The notes under the pieces are model-generated. The model ran no database searches. It worked only from the letters and a program-made list of their open reading frames with translations, and had not been told where the DNA came from. A program made the translations under genes and the position numbers. Of a stretch of 34,538 nt of DNA, positions 16,477-24,957 are shown one piece after another (positions within the stretch are counted from its first letter, which is position 1; each line of letters begins with the position of its first letter). Source of the stretch: Deltaproteobacteria bacterium (GTDB lineage: Bacteria; UBA10199; 2-02-FULL-44-16; JAAZCA01); NCBI GenBank assembly GCA_018645265.1, contig JABGOS010000091.1, positions 1 to 34,538 of the forward strand, written 5' to 3'.

Positions 16477-17384
16477 AGGTGAGATGGAAGTTAACTGTTC
16501 GTCTTCTCCTGCTTACATTGATGATCCTTTTCGTCGCCGTCATCGTTAAAGATTCGACCCATCAGTTTCTGAGGGAGGAATATGATGTTGCCGAATCAAC
16601 CAGTGTTAAAGTTGCAAAAATTTCAAGGTGGATCTCCACAAATTCTGATTTTGAAATTCTTTTCGATGTCTGGCGATTGATGCAAAATCCTATGATAGCC
16701 TCTCGCGTTATGAAGGTTTTGGAAGAGGAGGATGGTGGGGTATACGATCTGCTGAAGGCATTCCTAATGAGAAACAGTTCGATAGGTATGCTCATGTTTC
16801 AGGGGGGGTTCGATAGTGCAGGTGAAGCACTGCAGCCCAGGTTTGTGGCCGTTGCACAGGGAAGCTACAATAAGGAGGAGATGGTCGAAGTAATAACATC
16901 TACCTTCGGTGACTCGGATGTCAGTCCAATCGATGTTGAAGGATTAAACGGCAATAGCGTGTATTGTGACGATCTCGATATGCAGTTTTGTTTTTCCTTC
17001 CTTGATGATGAACATCTCGCCATAGGTTATCGCACTTCATTTGAAGAACTCTTAGCCGGTCTGCCATCAAAGATCAGGTTGCCCGAGGATGTAAGGAGTT
17101 CAATGATAGCGGGCCAGGTGACTAAGGCTCCAAAATTAGCAGGTCAGAAGAAAATAAAAGAATTATATTTTTGGAGCAATGATGGTCAGAAGCTATTTGC
17201 CGTCCTACCTTATAAGAGCGTTTCAGATGCACTTGATGCTAGAATTCTTCTGGAGGGGATGAGGTCATTGTTGATGATGCAGAACGAAGGTCGCGAGAGC
17301 ATCATTAAGATTCTTCAGGGGATCAAAATTTATGATGACGAAGAGGATGTGTTTCTAGAGTTGAATATCCTCAATTTGATATAA
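16473..17384 (+). CDS. Unknown membrane-anchored protein coupled to hpnG
   Basis: I do not recognise this 303-aa protein. It has a short basic N-terminus, one hydrophobic segment (LLLLTLMILFVAVIV, residues ~11-25) and then ~275 mostly soluble, acidic residues, suggesting a single-pass anchor with a periplasmic domain. Two stretches resemble the repeated half-domains of DUF3352-like lipid-side proteins (PRFVAVAQGSYNKEEMVEVI; HLAIGYRTSFEELLAGL), but this is weak. The start overlaps the hpnG stop by 4 nt (ATGA), with a strong GGAGGGGG site inside the hpnG coding region. The coupling implies a role linked to hopanoid synthesis or transport, which is inference. It is convergent with adenine deaminase. 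Confidence 0.75.
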   Translation: MKVRWKLTVRLLLLTLMILFVAVIVKDSTHQFLREEYDVAESTSVKVAKISRWISTNSDFEILFDVWRLMQNPMIASRVMKVLEEEDGGVYDLLKAFLMRNSSIGMLMFQGGFDSAGEALQPRFVAVAQGSYNKEEMVEVITSTFGDSDVSPIDVEGLNGNSVYCDDLDMQFCFSFLDDEHLAIGYRTSFEELLAGLPSKIRLPEDVRSSMIAGQVTKAPKLAGQKKIKELYFWSNDGQKLFAVLPYKSVSDALDARILLEGMRSLLMMQNEGRESIIKILQGIKIYDDEEDVFLELNILNLI

Positions 17385-17412
17385 CAGAAATAATCCTTTT
17401 TTTGTATTTCTT

Positions 17413-19131
17413 CTAATTGAATAGAGAAACTATCTTTCCCTCCTCAACATCAAGCAAGCCTCGATCTGTTATCCTGAGTCTTGGCACTACTGATAGCGAC
17501 ATGAAGGAGAGTGAGAGAAACGGGTTCTCTATCTTAGAACCCAATTTCTTAGATGCCCGTTCAATTCGATCATAGTTTTCCGCCACATCAGGTGCGCTCT
17601 TATCTGACATCAGGCCTGCAATTGGAAGAGGCAGCACATCCAGTATTTTTCCATTGGATGATGCAGCAAATCCGCCCCCGGATTTTTTTAGCGCATCAGC
17701 CGCTATGAGCATGTCTTCATCGTTGGTGCCAACCACGATGAGGTTGTGTGCATCATGACATACTGTAGATGCTAGCGCACCTTTTTGAATGCCGAAACCC
17801 CTTACCAGCCCTAACCCCACTCTTCCGGTGGAATGATGCCGCTCTATTACAGCGACTTTAAGTAAATCGCGCTCTATATCTGATACTACCAGACCATCGG
17901 ATATTTTCGGTGCTATAAGCTCCACCAGCGTTGTTATTTGATTGGGGACTAATTTGATCGCGCGGACTTTTCCATTTCGACCACTTATTTTTAACGCATT
18001 CTTGCTGATTTTCTTTATATGAACACTGTTTCCTACCGGTGGTTTATGCGAAGGTGTACATGGTGCCAGCAGTTTCCCATTTTTTGCCACTAGCTTTCCA
18101 TCCTTAAAAACTTTTTTAGCTCTAAAATTTTTTAAATCGTCGAAGACGACAAGGTCGGCTACGTAACCGATAGCTACAGCACCCTTTCTACGTTTCAACC
18201 TAAAGTAATAGGGAGCATTGTTCGTGGCCATCTGAAGTGCAGTTATCGGAGGTATTCCAGCCTTAACTGCCATTCGCAGGATGTCATCGACGTGTCCGCG
18301 TTTTATCAGATCGTGTGCACTCCTATCGTCCGAACAGAAAAAACATCGGTGAGAATTTGCGGGAGTTACTATACTTGCCAAGTCTATTAGGTTCTTTTCC
18401 GTGGTTCCCTCGCGAATCATTATATGAAGGCCGGCAATTAGTTTTTCCCGCGCTTCTGATGCCGTAGTACTTTCATGATCGGAATGGATTCCAGCTGCTA
18501 TATATGCATTTAAGTTCTTTCCGGTAAGTCCCGGTGCATGTCCGTCGACGCGCATGCCAGGTATTAAGCGGATCTTCTTCAGAAGTTCATTACGCCCCTC
18601 TATGACCCCTGGGAAATCCATTACTTCACCGATGCCTACCACGCGTGGCAGGTGAGCGAGTTTTTTGAGTTCCTTGCTTCCGAGTTTAGCCCAAGAACTT
18701 TCGAACTTAGATGCCGGGACGCATGATGGTAGCACGATATTAATATCTATGGGGAGCCCTTCGCTTGCTTGCAAAATCCACTTGATGCCCCTGGAACCCA
18801 TTACATTTGCGATCTCATGTGGATCGGCGACTACTGAGGTGGTGCCTTTAGGGACGACCGTCTTTGCAAATTCAGCGGGTGTGAGAAGCGTAGATTCTAT
18901 ATGAATATGGCTATCTATCAGACCCGATGAAAGGTAACCGCCCTTGAGATTGATCTTCTTTTTTGCTTCATAGCTTCCAAAACCGACGATTACACCGTCA
19001 GCTATAGCTACATCAGTTTTGACTATTTCATCAGCGAGGACCGAGACAACCCTTCCTCCTGTTAGAAGTAGATCGGCAGGCTTCCTTCCCGCTGCGACAT
19101 CGATTCTGTGCTTAACGGAGCTTCTTTTCAT
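17413..19131 (-). CDS. ade: Adenine deaminase
   Basis: An amidohydrolase-superfamily metalloenzyme (572 aa, full length) converting adenine to hypoxanthine and ammonia. The N-terminal AGRKPADLLLTGGRVVSV is typical of Ade. Metal and active-site motifs include DSHIHIEST (H75, H77), DPHEIANVMG, VDGHAPGLTG, GIHSDHE and CFFCSDDRSA; the C-terminal HDAHNLIVVGTNDEDM is also specific for this family. The start has little Shine-Dalgarno signal. A consensus -10 box lies ~60 bp upstream. It sits convergently behind hpnH-hpnG, whose second step should release adenine, so it may serve salvage of that adenine as well as general purine use. Confidence 0.95.
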   Translation of the reverse strand: MKRSSVKHRIDVAAGRKPADLLLTGGRVVSVLADEIVKTDVAIADGVIVGFGSYEAKKKINLKGGYLSSGLIDSHIHIESTLLTPAEFAKTVVPKGTTSVVADPHEIANVMGSRGIKWILQASEGLPIDINIVLPSCVPASKFESSWAKLGSKELKKLAHLPRVVGIGEVMDFPGVIEGRNELLKKIRLIPGMRVDGHAPGLTGKNLNAYIAAGIHSDHESTTASEAREKLIAGLHIMIREGTTEKNLIDLASIVTPANSHRCFFCSDDRSAHDLIKRGHVDDILRMAVKAGIPPITALQMATNNAPYYFRLKRRKGAVAIGYVADLVVFDDLKNFRAKKVFKDGKLVAKNGKLLAPCTPSHKPPVGNSVHIKKISKNALKISGRNGKVRAIKLVPNQITTLVELIAPKISDGLVVSDIERDLLKVAVIERHHSTGRVGLGLVRGFGIQKGALASTVCHDAHNLIVVGTNDEDMLIAADALKKSGGGFAASSNGKILDVLPLPIAGLMSDKSAPDVAENYDRIERASKKLGSKIENPFLSLSFMSLSVVPRLRITDRGLLDVEEGKIVSLFN

Positions 19132-19189
19132 AATCGATATGAACGACCAGCTGCCAACCCTCTACACCTGTCGACATTGTTGCTGTAAT

Positions 19190-19220
19190 ATTATACGAAG
19201 TAAATATAACTATATGATAA
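19190..19220 (-). promoter_or_regulatory. Candidate promoter for adenine deaminase
   Basis: In the AT-rich 125-bp gap upstream of ade, the minus strand has a perfect -10 box TATAAT (19195-19190). The best -35 is TTATCA (19220-19215), 4 of 6, at a long 19-nt spacing. The implied 5' leader is about 50 nt. Confidence 0.4.
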
Positions 19221-19255
19221 ATATGCTATATTTGTTCTGCGCCGATATCTACAAT

Positions 19256-19975
19256 TTAAAATTGATATCTGAATGCAGGGCCAGCGAAGAAGCTTACCAT
19301 CATGTTGCTTCTGACGAGCAGATGTAGCGAGGCATCAAAACCAAACGACATGCTGTCGTTGTACTGCCACCAAAAACCGCCACCTGGGATTGCAATATCA
19401 GCGGCGATATTTCCACCATCTACCAAAGCAATTCCAGCACCTGCTTGAACATAGAACGACCATCTCGGAGCACTTTCAAGGTCAAAGACGTATCTCGCCT
19501 GAGGGACAAAGCTGACTATAGTATTCGGATTGTTGTCGCTCTTAAAATCGGTAGCAAGGTTGATGCGAAGCCCTGCAGAGAACTGTTCAAAGAAGAAGTA
19601 CTCACCCTCGACGCCTAGCCCCATCATGACGTTGATATTTTTATTGCCAGCGTATACTCCGGGTCCTACGAGTCCTGCACGAAAACTGCCTTCACGGTAT
19701 TTCTTATGAAATGCGGGGGCTATCTTGATACTCTTATCGATATTAACTTCCACCCTCTCCACTTCGGCGCCATCCTCATAGCTGACTTCATCGCTTACAT
19801 GGGCAGTTTCCTTCTCCTTTACGATTACGGTATCTCCCGAATCGGTCTTTAGTTCGTCGGTTACGCTTGCGTCTAGCGTTTCCTCCTCTATCTCAGGTTG
19901 TGATGCATCCTGCGCATACGAGAGTATTGGAACTGCAATAAGTAATACGGAAAATAACGCTATAGTTTTTTTCAT
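19256..19975 (-). CDS. Outer-membrane beta-barrel protein
   Basis: A 239-aa exported protein. A Sec signal peptide (MKKTIALFSVLLIAVPILSYAQ) is followed by an acidic linker (residues ~23-75), then alternating strands such as GLGVEGEYFFFEQFSAGLRIN and WSFYVQAGAGIALVDGG. The chain ends with Phe (FAGPAFRYQF), the usual BAM recognition end. The pattern suggests an 8-stranded OmpA/OmpW-like barrel, but no named family is certain. It has a strong AGGGGGAG site and lies 37 bp downstream of the esterase gene on the same strand, so they may share a transcript. Confidence 0.75.
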   Translation of the reverse strand: MKKTIALFSVLLIAVPILSYAQDASQPEIEEETLDASVTDELKTDSGDTVIVKEKETAHVSDEVSYEDGAEVERVEVNIDKSIKIAPAFHKKYREGSFRAGLVGPGVYAGNKNINVMMGLGVEGEYFFFEQFSAGLRINLATDFKSDNNPNTIVSFVPQARYVFDLESAPRWSFYVQAGAGIALVDGGNIAADIAIPGGGFWWQYNDSMSFGFDASLHLLVRSNMMVSFFAGPAFRYQF

Positions 19976-20012
19976 CTCGATCTCCCCCTAATTTGGGAAC
20001 CATTCGGTACGG

Positions 20013-20747
20013 TTATTTTGAAAAGCGCTTAAAGAAGTAGAGCGCTGTCTTAGCGACCCTCTCCTTTTTATAGTCCATTGTTAAAATATGTCGACAGTCT
20101 TCAAATATCATACTTTCGATTATACTGGAAGCCACAGTGTTCTTAAGTATATCCACGTTCATGAGCGGTGCAACCTTATCCTCCTTGCCGTGCATGATTA
20201 AAAGTGGGTGGGATATCTTCGACAAAGAGGCCAGGATTTTCACCTGCAGGTCGATTATTTCAAACACAGCATTCAACGGTATTTTCGGTAAGCTCATCTG
20301 CTCGTACTTCAGTCTTCCTGCAGGGTCCGCTATGCTTTTATTCCAATCCTTCGGAATATTTTTTATAATGGCCTTCAGCGGTGTATGTCTGACCATGCTT
20401 ATAGCAATTCTCTCCAGCATGGAGAGTCGAAGCGGCGTCCCGAGGAGGGCGATTCCCTTTATCCCCCAACCCTCATCCAGGGCTAGCTTGAGGCATAATA
20501 ATGCACCGAGTGATGTTCCAGCGCAGAAAACTCGATCCACATCCCTCTTCAGGGTCATGTATGAGATTCTGACAGTGTCATACCAGTCCTCCCAACTGAC
20601 CTTTGAGAGATCCTCAACGCTTCCGCCATGGCCTGCCAGGCACGGCGTATTTACAGTATAACCTGCGCCTATGAATGCCCTCTGAAAGGATGCCATAGTG
20701 GCGGGCGTACCGGTGAGTCCGTGAACGATCAGGCAACCATCAACCAT
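20013..20747 (-). CDS. Alpha/beta hydrolase (carboxylesterase Est30-like)
   Basis: A 244-aa alpha/beta hydrolase. The oxyanion-hole motif is HGLTGTP (9-15). The nucleophile Ser is in the elbow GTSLGAL; Asp is in MHGKEDKVAP and His in CRHILTMD, giving a complete triad. LAGHGGSVEDLSKVSWEDW and the lid arrangement are typical of Est30-like carboxylesterases. The native substrate is unknown. The start has no clear ribosome-binding site, and the N-terminus is a few residues shorter than in relatives. It is divergent from the polyprenyl synthase gene. Confidence 0.85.
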   Translation of the reverse strand: MVDGCLIVHGLTGTPATMASFQRAFIGAGYTVNTPCLAGHGGSVEDLSKVSWEDWYDTVRISYMTLKRDVDRVFCAGTSLGALLCLKLALDEGWGIKGIALLGTPLRLSMLERIAISMVRHTPLKAIIKNIPKDWNKSIADPAGRLKYEQMSLPKIPLNAVFEIIDLQVKILASLSKISHPLLIMHGKEDKVAPLMNVDILKNTVASSIIESMIFEDCRHILTMDYKKERVAKTALYFFKRFSK

Positions 20748-20811
20748 CTAATTTAAATAGCACAGGGATCAATCATTGACAAGAAAGCCAGCTATTTAGC
20801 ACAGTGATGCC

Positions 20812-21783
20812 GTGATGCAGGGAATTACAATCCCCATAAGGAAGGATCTGGATCGTCTCGAGGAGTTCTTTTCAAGTGCCCTTGGGTCAGGTGTGGATTT
20901 CGCTGATTCCGCAATAGAACTGATAATTCAGAATGGTGGAAAGAGGATCCGACCGGTTATCTTTCTACTCTCCGCCCATCTGTGCGGTTCATCATCATCC
21001 GATAATTACAGGACGGCCGCTGCGATCGAAATGATTCATGCGGCGAGCTTGCTTCATGATGATGTGCTGGATGATGCATCTATCAGAAGAGGTTCGATGG
21101 TGGTGAGGAAGCGTTTCGGAAATCGCACCAGTATCGTGGTCGGAGATTACTTATGGTCCAAGGGTATCAGCCTGATCATCCGTGAGAATAATATTGATTT
21201 GTTGAATGCGTCCTCTTGTGCGGTGGAGAGGTTGGTGGCGGGCCAACTTCTTGAGATGTCTAACTGCAACAAGGTCGATATGGAAGTTGAAACGTATATG
21301 AAGGTAGTGGAGAAAAAGACCGCATCCCTTTTTGCCATGTCCGCTGAGATGGGTGCTATTGTGGGTGGAATACAGGGGAGCCATAGAGAGGTTCTCTACA
21401 AGTATGGGACCGAGATCGGTATAGCTTATCAGTTGTGTGATGATCTTCTGGATTATATCGGGGGGGAGTCAACGCTTGGAAAAAGCTCTGGGCAGGATCT
21501 TAGAAGGGGTATAATGACATACCCTCTGATAGTAACGCTTGAAAGGGCTAATCGCTGCGAGAGAGATATTATAATTGAGGGATTTCTATCTGAGTGTCCA
21601 CCCGACGATATGTTCCGAAATATATGCAGCATAATGGATAGATATGGGGGCATAGCTGCAACCAGGGAATTAATATCAAAGACCTGTTTTTCCGCAAAGG
21701 AGATGATTGAAAAATTTAAACCATCCATTGAAAGGGATGCCCTGGCCAGCTTAGCGGATTTGGTCATGGATAGTATTCAGTAA
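20812..21783 (+). CDS. Trans-isoprenyl diphosphate synthase (polyprenyl synthetase)
   Basis: A 323-aa class I prenyltransferase. GGKRIRP (42-48) binds isopentenyl diphosphate. The first Asp-rich motif is LLHDDVLD (D83, D84, D87) and the second QLCDDLLDYIG. Small residues upstream of the first motif and the overall length fit medium- to long-chain enzymes that make quinone or carrier side chains (IspB-like), rather than farnesyl synthase, but chain length is not proven. The start is GTG at 20812 with an ATG immediately after; there is no strong Shine-Dalgarno sequence. It probably supplies polyprenyl chains for quinones. A hopanoid link is not implied, since those come from squalene. Confidence 0.9.
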   Translation: MMQGITIPIRKDLDRLEEFFSSALGSGVDFADSAIELIIQNGGKRIRPVIFLLSAHLCGSSSSDNYRTAAAIEMIHAASLLHDDVLDDASIRRGSMVVRKRFGNRTSIVVGDYLWSKGISLIIRENNIDLLNASSCAVERLVAGQLLEMSNCNKVDMEVETYMKVVEKKTASLFAMSAEMGAIVGGIQGSHREVLYKYGTEIGIAYQLCDDLLDYIGGESTLGKSSGQDLRRGIMTYPLIVTLERANRCERDIIIEGFLSECPPDDMFRNICSIMDRYGGIAATRELISKTCFSAKEMIEKFKPSIERDALASLADLVMDSIQ

Positions 21784-21912
21784 AAAAGTATTGCCCAGTT
21801 TCACTTCACCCGCATTGAATATGCAGCACCCGCATTTCCGAGTATGTTTTTGACCAGCAGTATCCTTCCAATAATTTCGACAGATTAGCAGTTATTTCAT
21901 AACGCCGAGTTT

Positions 21913-21928
21913 TGGCATGTGGCTTGCT
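21913..21928 (+). promoter_or_regulatory. Sigma-54 (RpoN) type promoter
   Basis: TGGCATG-N4-TTGCT matches the -24/-12 consensus TGGCACG-N4-TTGCW with exact spacing and one mismatch. It lies in a 192-bp intergenic gap, 47 bp before the ATG of the 63-aa gene, which leaves a leader of about 35-40 nt. No enhancer-binding-protein site could be identified by eye. Confidence 0.6.
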
Positions 21929-21975
21929 ATGTTGGAACGCAACTTCGCAGTTACAAAAGAAAGGAGGGTGTTTGT

Positions 21976-22167
21976 ATGAGTGAAAATATACCGAAGGATG
22001 CTTTTACTATAGTGAAGGGAAGCGATGAAAAGTCGCGGTGGGTAAAGATAGGTGCTGCTTTCACAAACCGAGACGGATCAGTGAATGTAATTCTCGATGC
22101 CCTTCCATGCGATGGAAAGATTCAAATTAGGGAGAGACGAAAAAATCTTAAGGAATCGGTGAACTAA
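21976..22167 (+). CDS. Small conserved protein (63 aa) of unknown function
   Basis: A short soluble protein whose core WVKIGAAFTNRDGSVNVILDALP and following DGKIQIRE form a small beta-rich module. I have the impression of similar IGAAF..DG....LDALP..G...R proteins in many Proteobacteria and on plasmids, with no known function. The track starts at 21919, but the ATG at 21976 has an excellent AAGGAGGG site and the residues before it are unlikely. A sigma-54-type promoter lies directly upstream. The ComEA-like gene follows after 21 bp, probably in the same transcript. Confidence 0.8.
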   Translation: MSENIPKDAFTIVKGSDEKSRWVKIGAAFTNRDGSVNVILDALPCDGKIQIRERRKNLKESVN

Positions 22168-22188
22168 TAACTGAAAGGAGAGAACGTT

Positions 22189-22533
22189 ATGAAGAGATGT
22201 AAAAGAATGAAATCCGTATCTACATTGCTTGGGCTCCTGGCTACGTTGGCTATCACCAGCCAGTTGTATGCCGCAAAGCCACCGCCATCGTCAGCGGTGA
22301 ATATCAACAGTGCTAGCATCGAACAGCTGATGGAGCTCCCGGGCATTGGTAAGAGTAAAGCGGAGGCTATCGTTGCATATCGCACACAGTCGAAATTTAC
22401 CGCCAAGGATGATCTGTTGAATATTCGAGGGATTGGCGAAAAGCTCCTAGCGAAACTGGATAGCTATGTAACCGTTTCAGGCAAAGGGGCAGTTAAAGGG
22501 TCTGGCACGATGGTTAAGTCTAAAAAGCAGTAG
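22189..22533 (+). CDS. ComEA-like helix-hairpin-helix protein
   Basis: An exported 114-aa DNA-binding-type protein. A signal peptide (residues ~1-28, ending near QLYAA) precedes a double HhH module with VNINSASIEQLMELPGIGKSKAEAIVAYR and DDLLNIRGIGEKLLAKL, the pattern of ComEA and its periplasmic relatives. The C-terminal tail is basic (KSKKQ). In naturally competent Gram-negatives such proteins bind incoming DNA in the periplasm; other competence genes are not in the window, so that role is inference. The site GAAAGGAG is strong. It is second behind the sigma-54-preceded small gene. Confidence 0.88.
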   Translation: MKRCKRMKSVSTLLGLLATLAITSQLYAAKPPPSSAVNINSASIEQLMELPGIGKSKAEAIVAYRTQSKFTAKDDLLNIRGIGEKLLAKLDSYVTVSGKGAVKGSGTMVKSKKQ

Positions 22534-22559
22534 GGCTGATACCGTCAAAATGAAGGGGT

Positions 22560-22593
22560 GGGCCTGGTCGATGATCCCCCTTCGACCAGGTCC
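22560..22593 (+). terminator. Strong hairpin after the ComEA-like gene
   Basis: cctggtcga / tcgaccagg is a perfect 9-bp stem, extendable to 12 pairs with one G-U, with a 10-nt loop. It starts 27 bp after the comEA-like stop. There is no T-run, so Rho-independent termination is doubtful; it may protect the 3' end. Confidence 0.45.
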
Positions 22594-22646
22594 TAGTCCC
22601 CCTGCTAAATATACAATGGATTTCACACGAGCGATCTGCTAATTTT

Positions 22647-23138
22647 ATGCACATGAATAAAAAGAAAGCCGAAAAGATAGATACGTCGCTAATACCGGTT
22701 GAGGGGGATGTGAAGAATCTTCTGGATATGTTTGAGTTCTTTCTCATGGAGCGACATCTCGAGAAACCTATTGAATCCTTAGGTGAGGCAGTCAGGGATC
22801 TGCGACTCATCATAGGCAGAATTCTAGTCGATCATTTTTTGAAGGTCGAAGCGGAGGAGGAGGCTAAGTTCTGTGCTGCCCTAGCTACAATGCTTGCCGA
22901 TCGCTGTGCTGAACTTCCCGTCGAGGGCGGGTTGGAGCAGTCCTATCAGGATTATTGTATAAGCGAGATACTAGTATCGTTTGAATATGCGCAGGAGATA
23001 AAGGAGGCTTATCCTGACGATACCGTTCTTCAGAAAATTCTAGCGCTGGATATTCCGATCCTACGTCCATTCGATTATGGGCTACAGGGAAAACTGAAGG
23101 TCATAGAAAAACAGAAGAAACGAAAGTTTCATGGGTGA
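22647..23138 (+). CDS. Unknown soluble helical protein (163 aa)
   Basis: I do not recognise this protein. It is rich in Glu, Leu and Lys, without a signal peptide or membrane segment, and appears largely helical (KNLLDMFEFFLMERHLEKPIE, EAVRDLRLIIGRILVDHF). It has a few cysteines but no metal motif. The C-terminus is basic (KQKKRKFHG). Start codons at 22647 and 22653 are both possible; neither has a good ribosome-binding site. It lies between the hairpin after the ComEA-like gene and the convergent kinase gene. Confidence 0.6.
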   Translation: MHMNKKKAEKIDTSLIPVEGDVKNLLDMFEFFLMERHLEKPIESLGEAVRDLRLIIGRILVDHFLKVEAEEEAKFCAALATMLADRCAELPVEGGLEQSYQDYCISEILVSFEYAQEIKEAYPDDTVLQKILALDIPILRPFDYGLQGKLKVIEKQKKRKFHG

Positions 23139-23191
23139 TTATCATCCTTGCCAGCACGTACATCTGGTGAAGGTATAACTCATGACACGAA

Positions 23192-24847
23192 TCATGAATA
23201 ATTGAATGCACTCCCACCGATAAACTCGCGCAAAATGGAGCTCTTTGGCACTTCCACTGCCAGGATCGGTATGAAATACGAGAAGAACTTAGCGAGTCGG
23301 TATGATTCCATGAAGGATGCATGCGATCTAGGTACCTCAGCTAAATATCTTTCTGAATATGGCTTTAACAGGGAGTGTTCATATGCCAGAGCGGAGTTGA
23401 ACTGCACATCCGCGTCCTCCTGAAATGGGAATATATACTTTTTCTCTCCAGCCCTTACGCTCGACCAACCCTCTATCGTTTCCGCCGCTACGGTTCCCCT
23501 GAACAGTCGGTCCCTAACTATCCTTCTGCACAGCCTCGTGTCGTTGGTAAAAATCCTATTGTGATCATCGAGGCAAAGTTGGGTTAACGCTGAGACAAAT
23601 ATCTTAAATTTATTTTTTGCGGGTATCGCGCTGGACATGATCTCGTTCAAACCATGTATGCCTTCGGTGATAAGGATCTGTCCTTTTTTAAGCTTCAGCT
23701 TTCTCGATTTTGTGACATCCCTCTTGCCGAGTGGAAATGAGTAAAACGGTATTGCAACCTCCTCACCGTGTAGGAGTTTTTGCATATGGTCATTGAATAG
23801 ATCGATATCCAGTGCATCTATCGATTCAAAATCATACGTGCCATCAGCATGTTTTGGAGTTCTGCTTCTGTCGACGTAGTAATTGTCGATTGAGATAGCG
23901 ATTGGTTCCAGGCCGTAAGTTTTTAGGTGTATCGATAACCTCTTGGAGAAGGTAGTCTTGCCGGAACTGGATGGACCAGCTATCAGGACGAGACGCACAT
24001 CCTTGCTAGATGCAATCTGGTCGGCGATTGTCACTATCTTCTTTTCGTGAAGGGCTTCCGCAACCTTCACTAGATCTCCAGCGGTCCTTCCCATACACTT
24101 TTCATTCAGATCCGCTACGTTTTCAATATGCACCAATTCGTTCCATCGTTTCGTTTCGAGATATGTGGCGAAGAGCTTTGGTTGTGTTTTGGTTTCCTCT
24201 TCAAGTTCATTATTTTCATTTGGGAACCCTAACACTATCCCATGCTCGTATGGGCGTATGCTGAATTTATCTATCAGGCCGGTTCTGTAGGCGATAGGGC
24301 CGAATCCGTAGCCGCTGTATTTTCCGAGCCTAACTATCGGGACCTCTGCTCTCCTGAGCTGATTGAGCAGTTTAGATTTATCGGTGCTGCCCTGTTTTTG
24401 AAAGACCTCCATGGCCTCTTCGACTGACACCCATTCACGTTTAAGCGGGACGTCCTTCTCCACTATTCGTCTCATATGTTCGTCGAGCGAACTTATAAAC
24501 TTCTGATCGACTATGTGGTTGTGGACTTCAAAGAAATAACCAACACCTATCGACTGTCCTACGACGATTCGCGCCTGTGGCGCAATTTCGGCCAGCGCCG
24601 AATACAGTATCATCAATGTGGTTCTACGATAGATATCCATACCCTCTCGCACTGAGAGGTCCACCGTGTTGATTTCACCTGGGCTTGTGAGTTTGTAACT
24701 GAACTCTACGAGATGGTTGTTGAGTATTGCTCCAACAGCTGGATAAGATCCTTTATGGGGAGCTTTTGGCAAGAGATCCACTATCCGCGTATCTGGTTTT
24801 ACGGATAGATCTTCGCCGTTGATGGTAATATCTATTTTTTTAAACAT
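23192..24847 (-). CDS. TGS/ThrRS-SAD-like and uridine-kinase fusion (nucleoside kinase)
   Basis: A three-part cytoplasmic protein of 551 aa. Residues ~1-70 form a TGS-like ubiquitin fold. Residues ~80-200 resemble the second additional domain of threonyl-tRNA synthetase, with the metal-type His pair in EVHNHIVDQKF (H109, H111). Residues ~285-500 are a phosphoribulokinase/uridine-kinase P-loop domain with Walker A GPSSSGKTT (291-299) and SIDNYYVDRSRTP. This architecture is known from bacterial and protist nucleoside kinases annotated as uridine kinase. The start at 24847 (MFKKIDITING) has GGAGG 6 nt upstream; the track start four codons earlier overlaps that site. The gene is single, divergent from the NYN RNase. 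Confidence 0.88.
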   Translation of the reverse strand: MFKKIDITINGEDLSVKPDTRIVDLLPKAPHKGSYPAVGAILNNHLVEFSYKLTSPGEINTVDLSVREGMDIYRRTTLMILYSALAEIAPQARIVVGQSIGVGYFFEVHNHIVDQKFISSLDEHMRRIVEKDVPLKREWVSVEEAMEVFQKQGSTDKSKLLNQLRRAEVPIVRLGKYSGYGFGPIAYRTGLIDKFSIRPYEHGIVLGFPNENNELEEETKTQPKLFATYLETKRWNELVHIENVADLNEKCMGRTAGDLVKVAEALHEKKIVTIADQIASSKDVRLVLIAGPSSSGKTTFSKRLSIHLKTYGLEPIAISIDNYYVDRSRTPKHADGTYDFESIDALDIDLFNDHMQKLLHGEEVAIPFYSFPLGKRDVTKSRKLKLKKGQILITEGIHGLNEIMSSAIPAKNKFKIFVSALTQLCLDDHNRIFTNDTRLCRRIVRDRLFRGTVAAETIEGWSSVRAGEKKYIFPFQEDADVQFNSALAYEHSLLKPYSERYLAEVPRSHASFMESYRLAKFFSYFIPILAVEVPKSSILREFIGGSAFNYS

Positions 24848-24957
24848 CTGTACCTCCATCGAATTTAGATACTTTTATCAGATGAAGCATTATAGGACAA
24901 GTGCGGTGATTCCTACGCTTGCTTTTGTGGACGGCTATATATATCAGTGAATACATC

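Noticed and set aside
23139-23191. tcatga repeats in the gap between the convergent 163-aa gene and kinase gene as a terminator
   Set aside because: The 6-bp units are self-palindromic and short, with no stable long stem or T-run.
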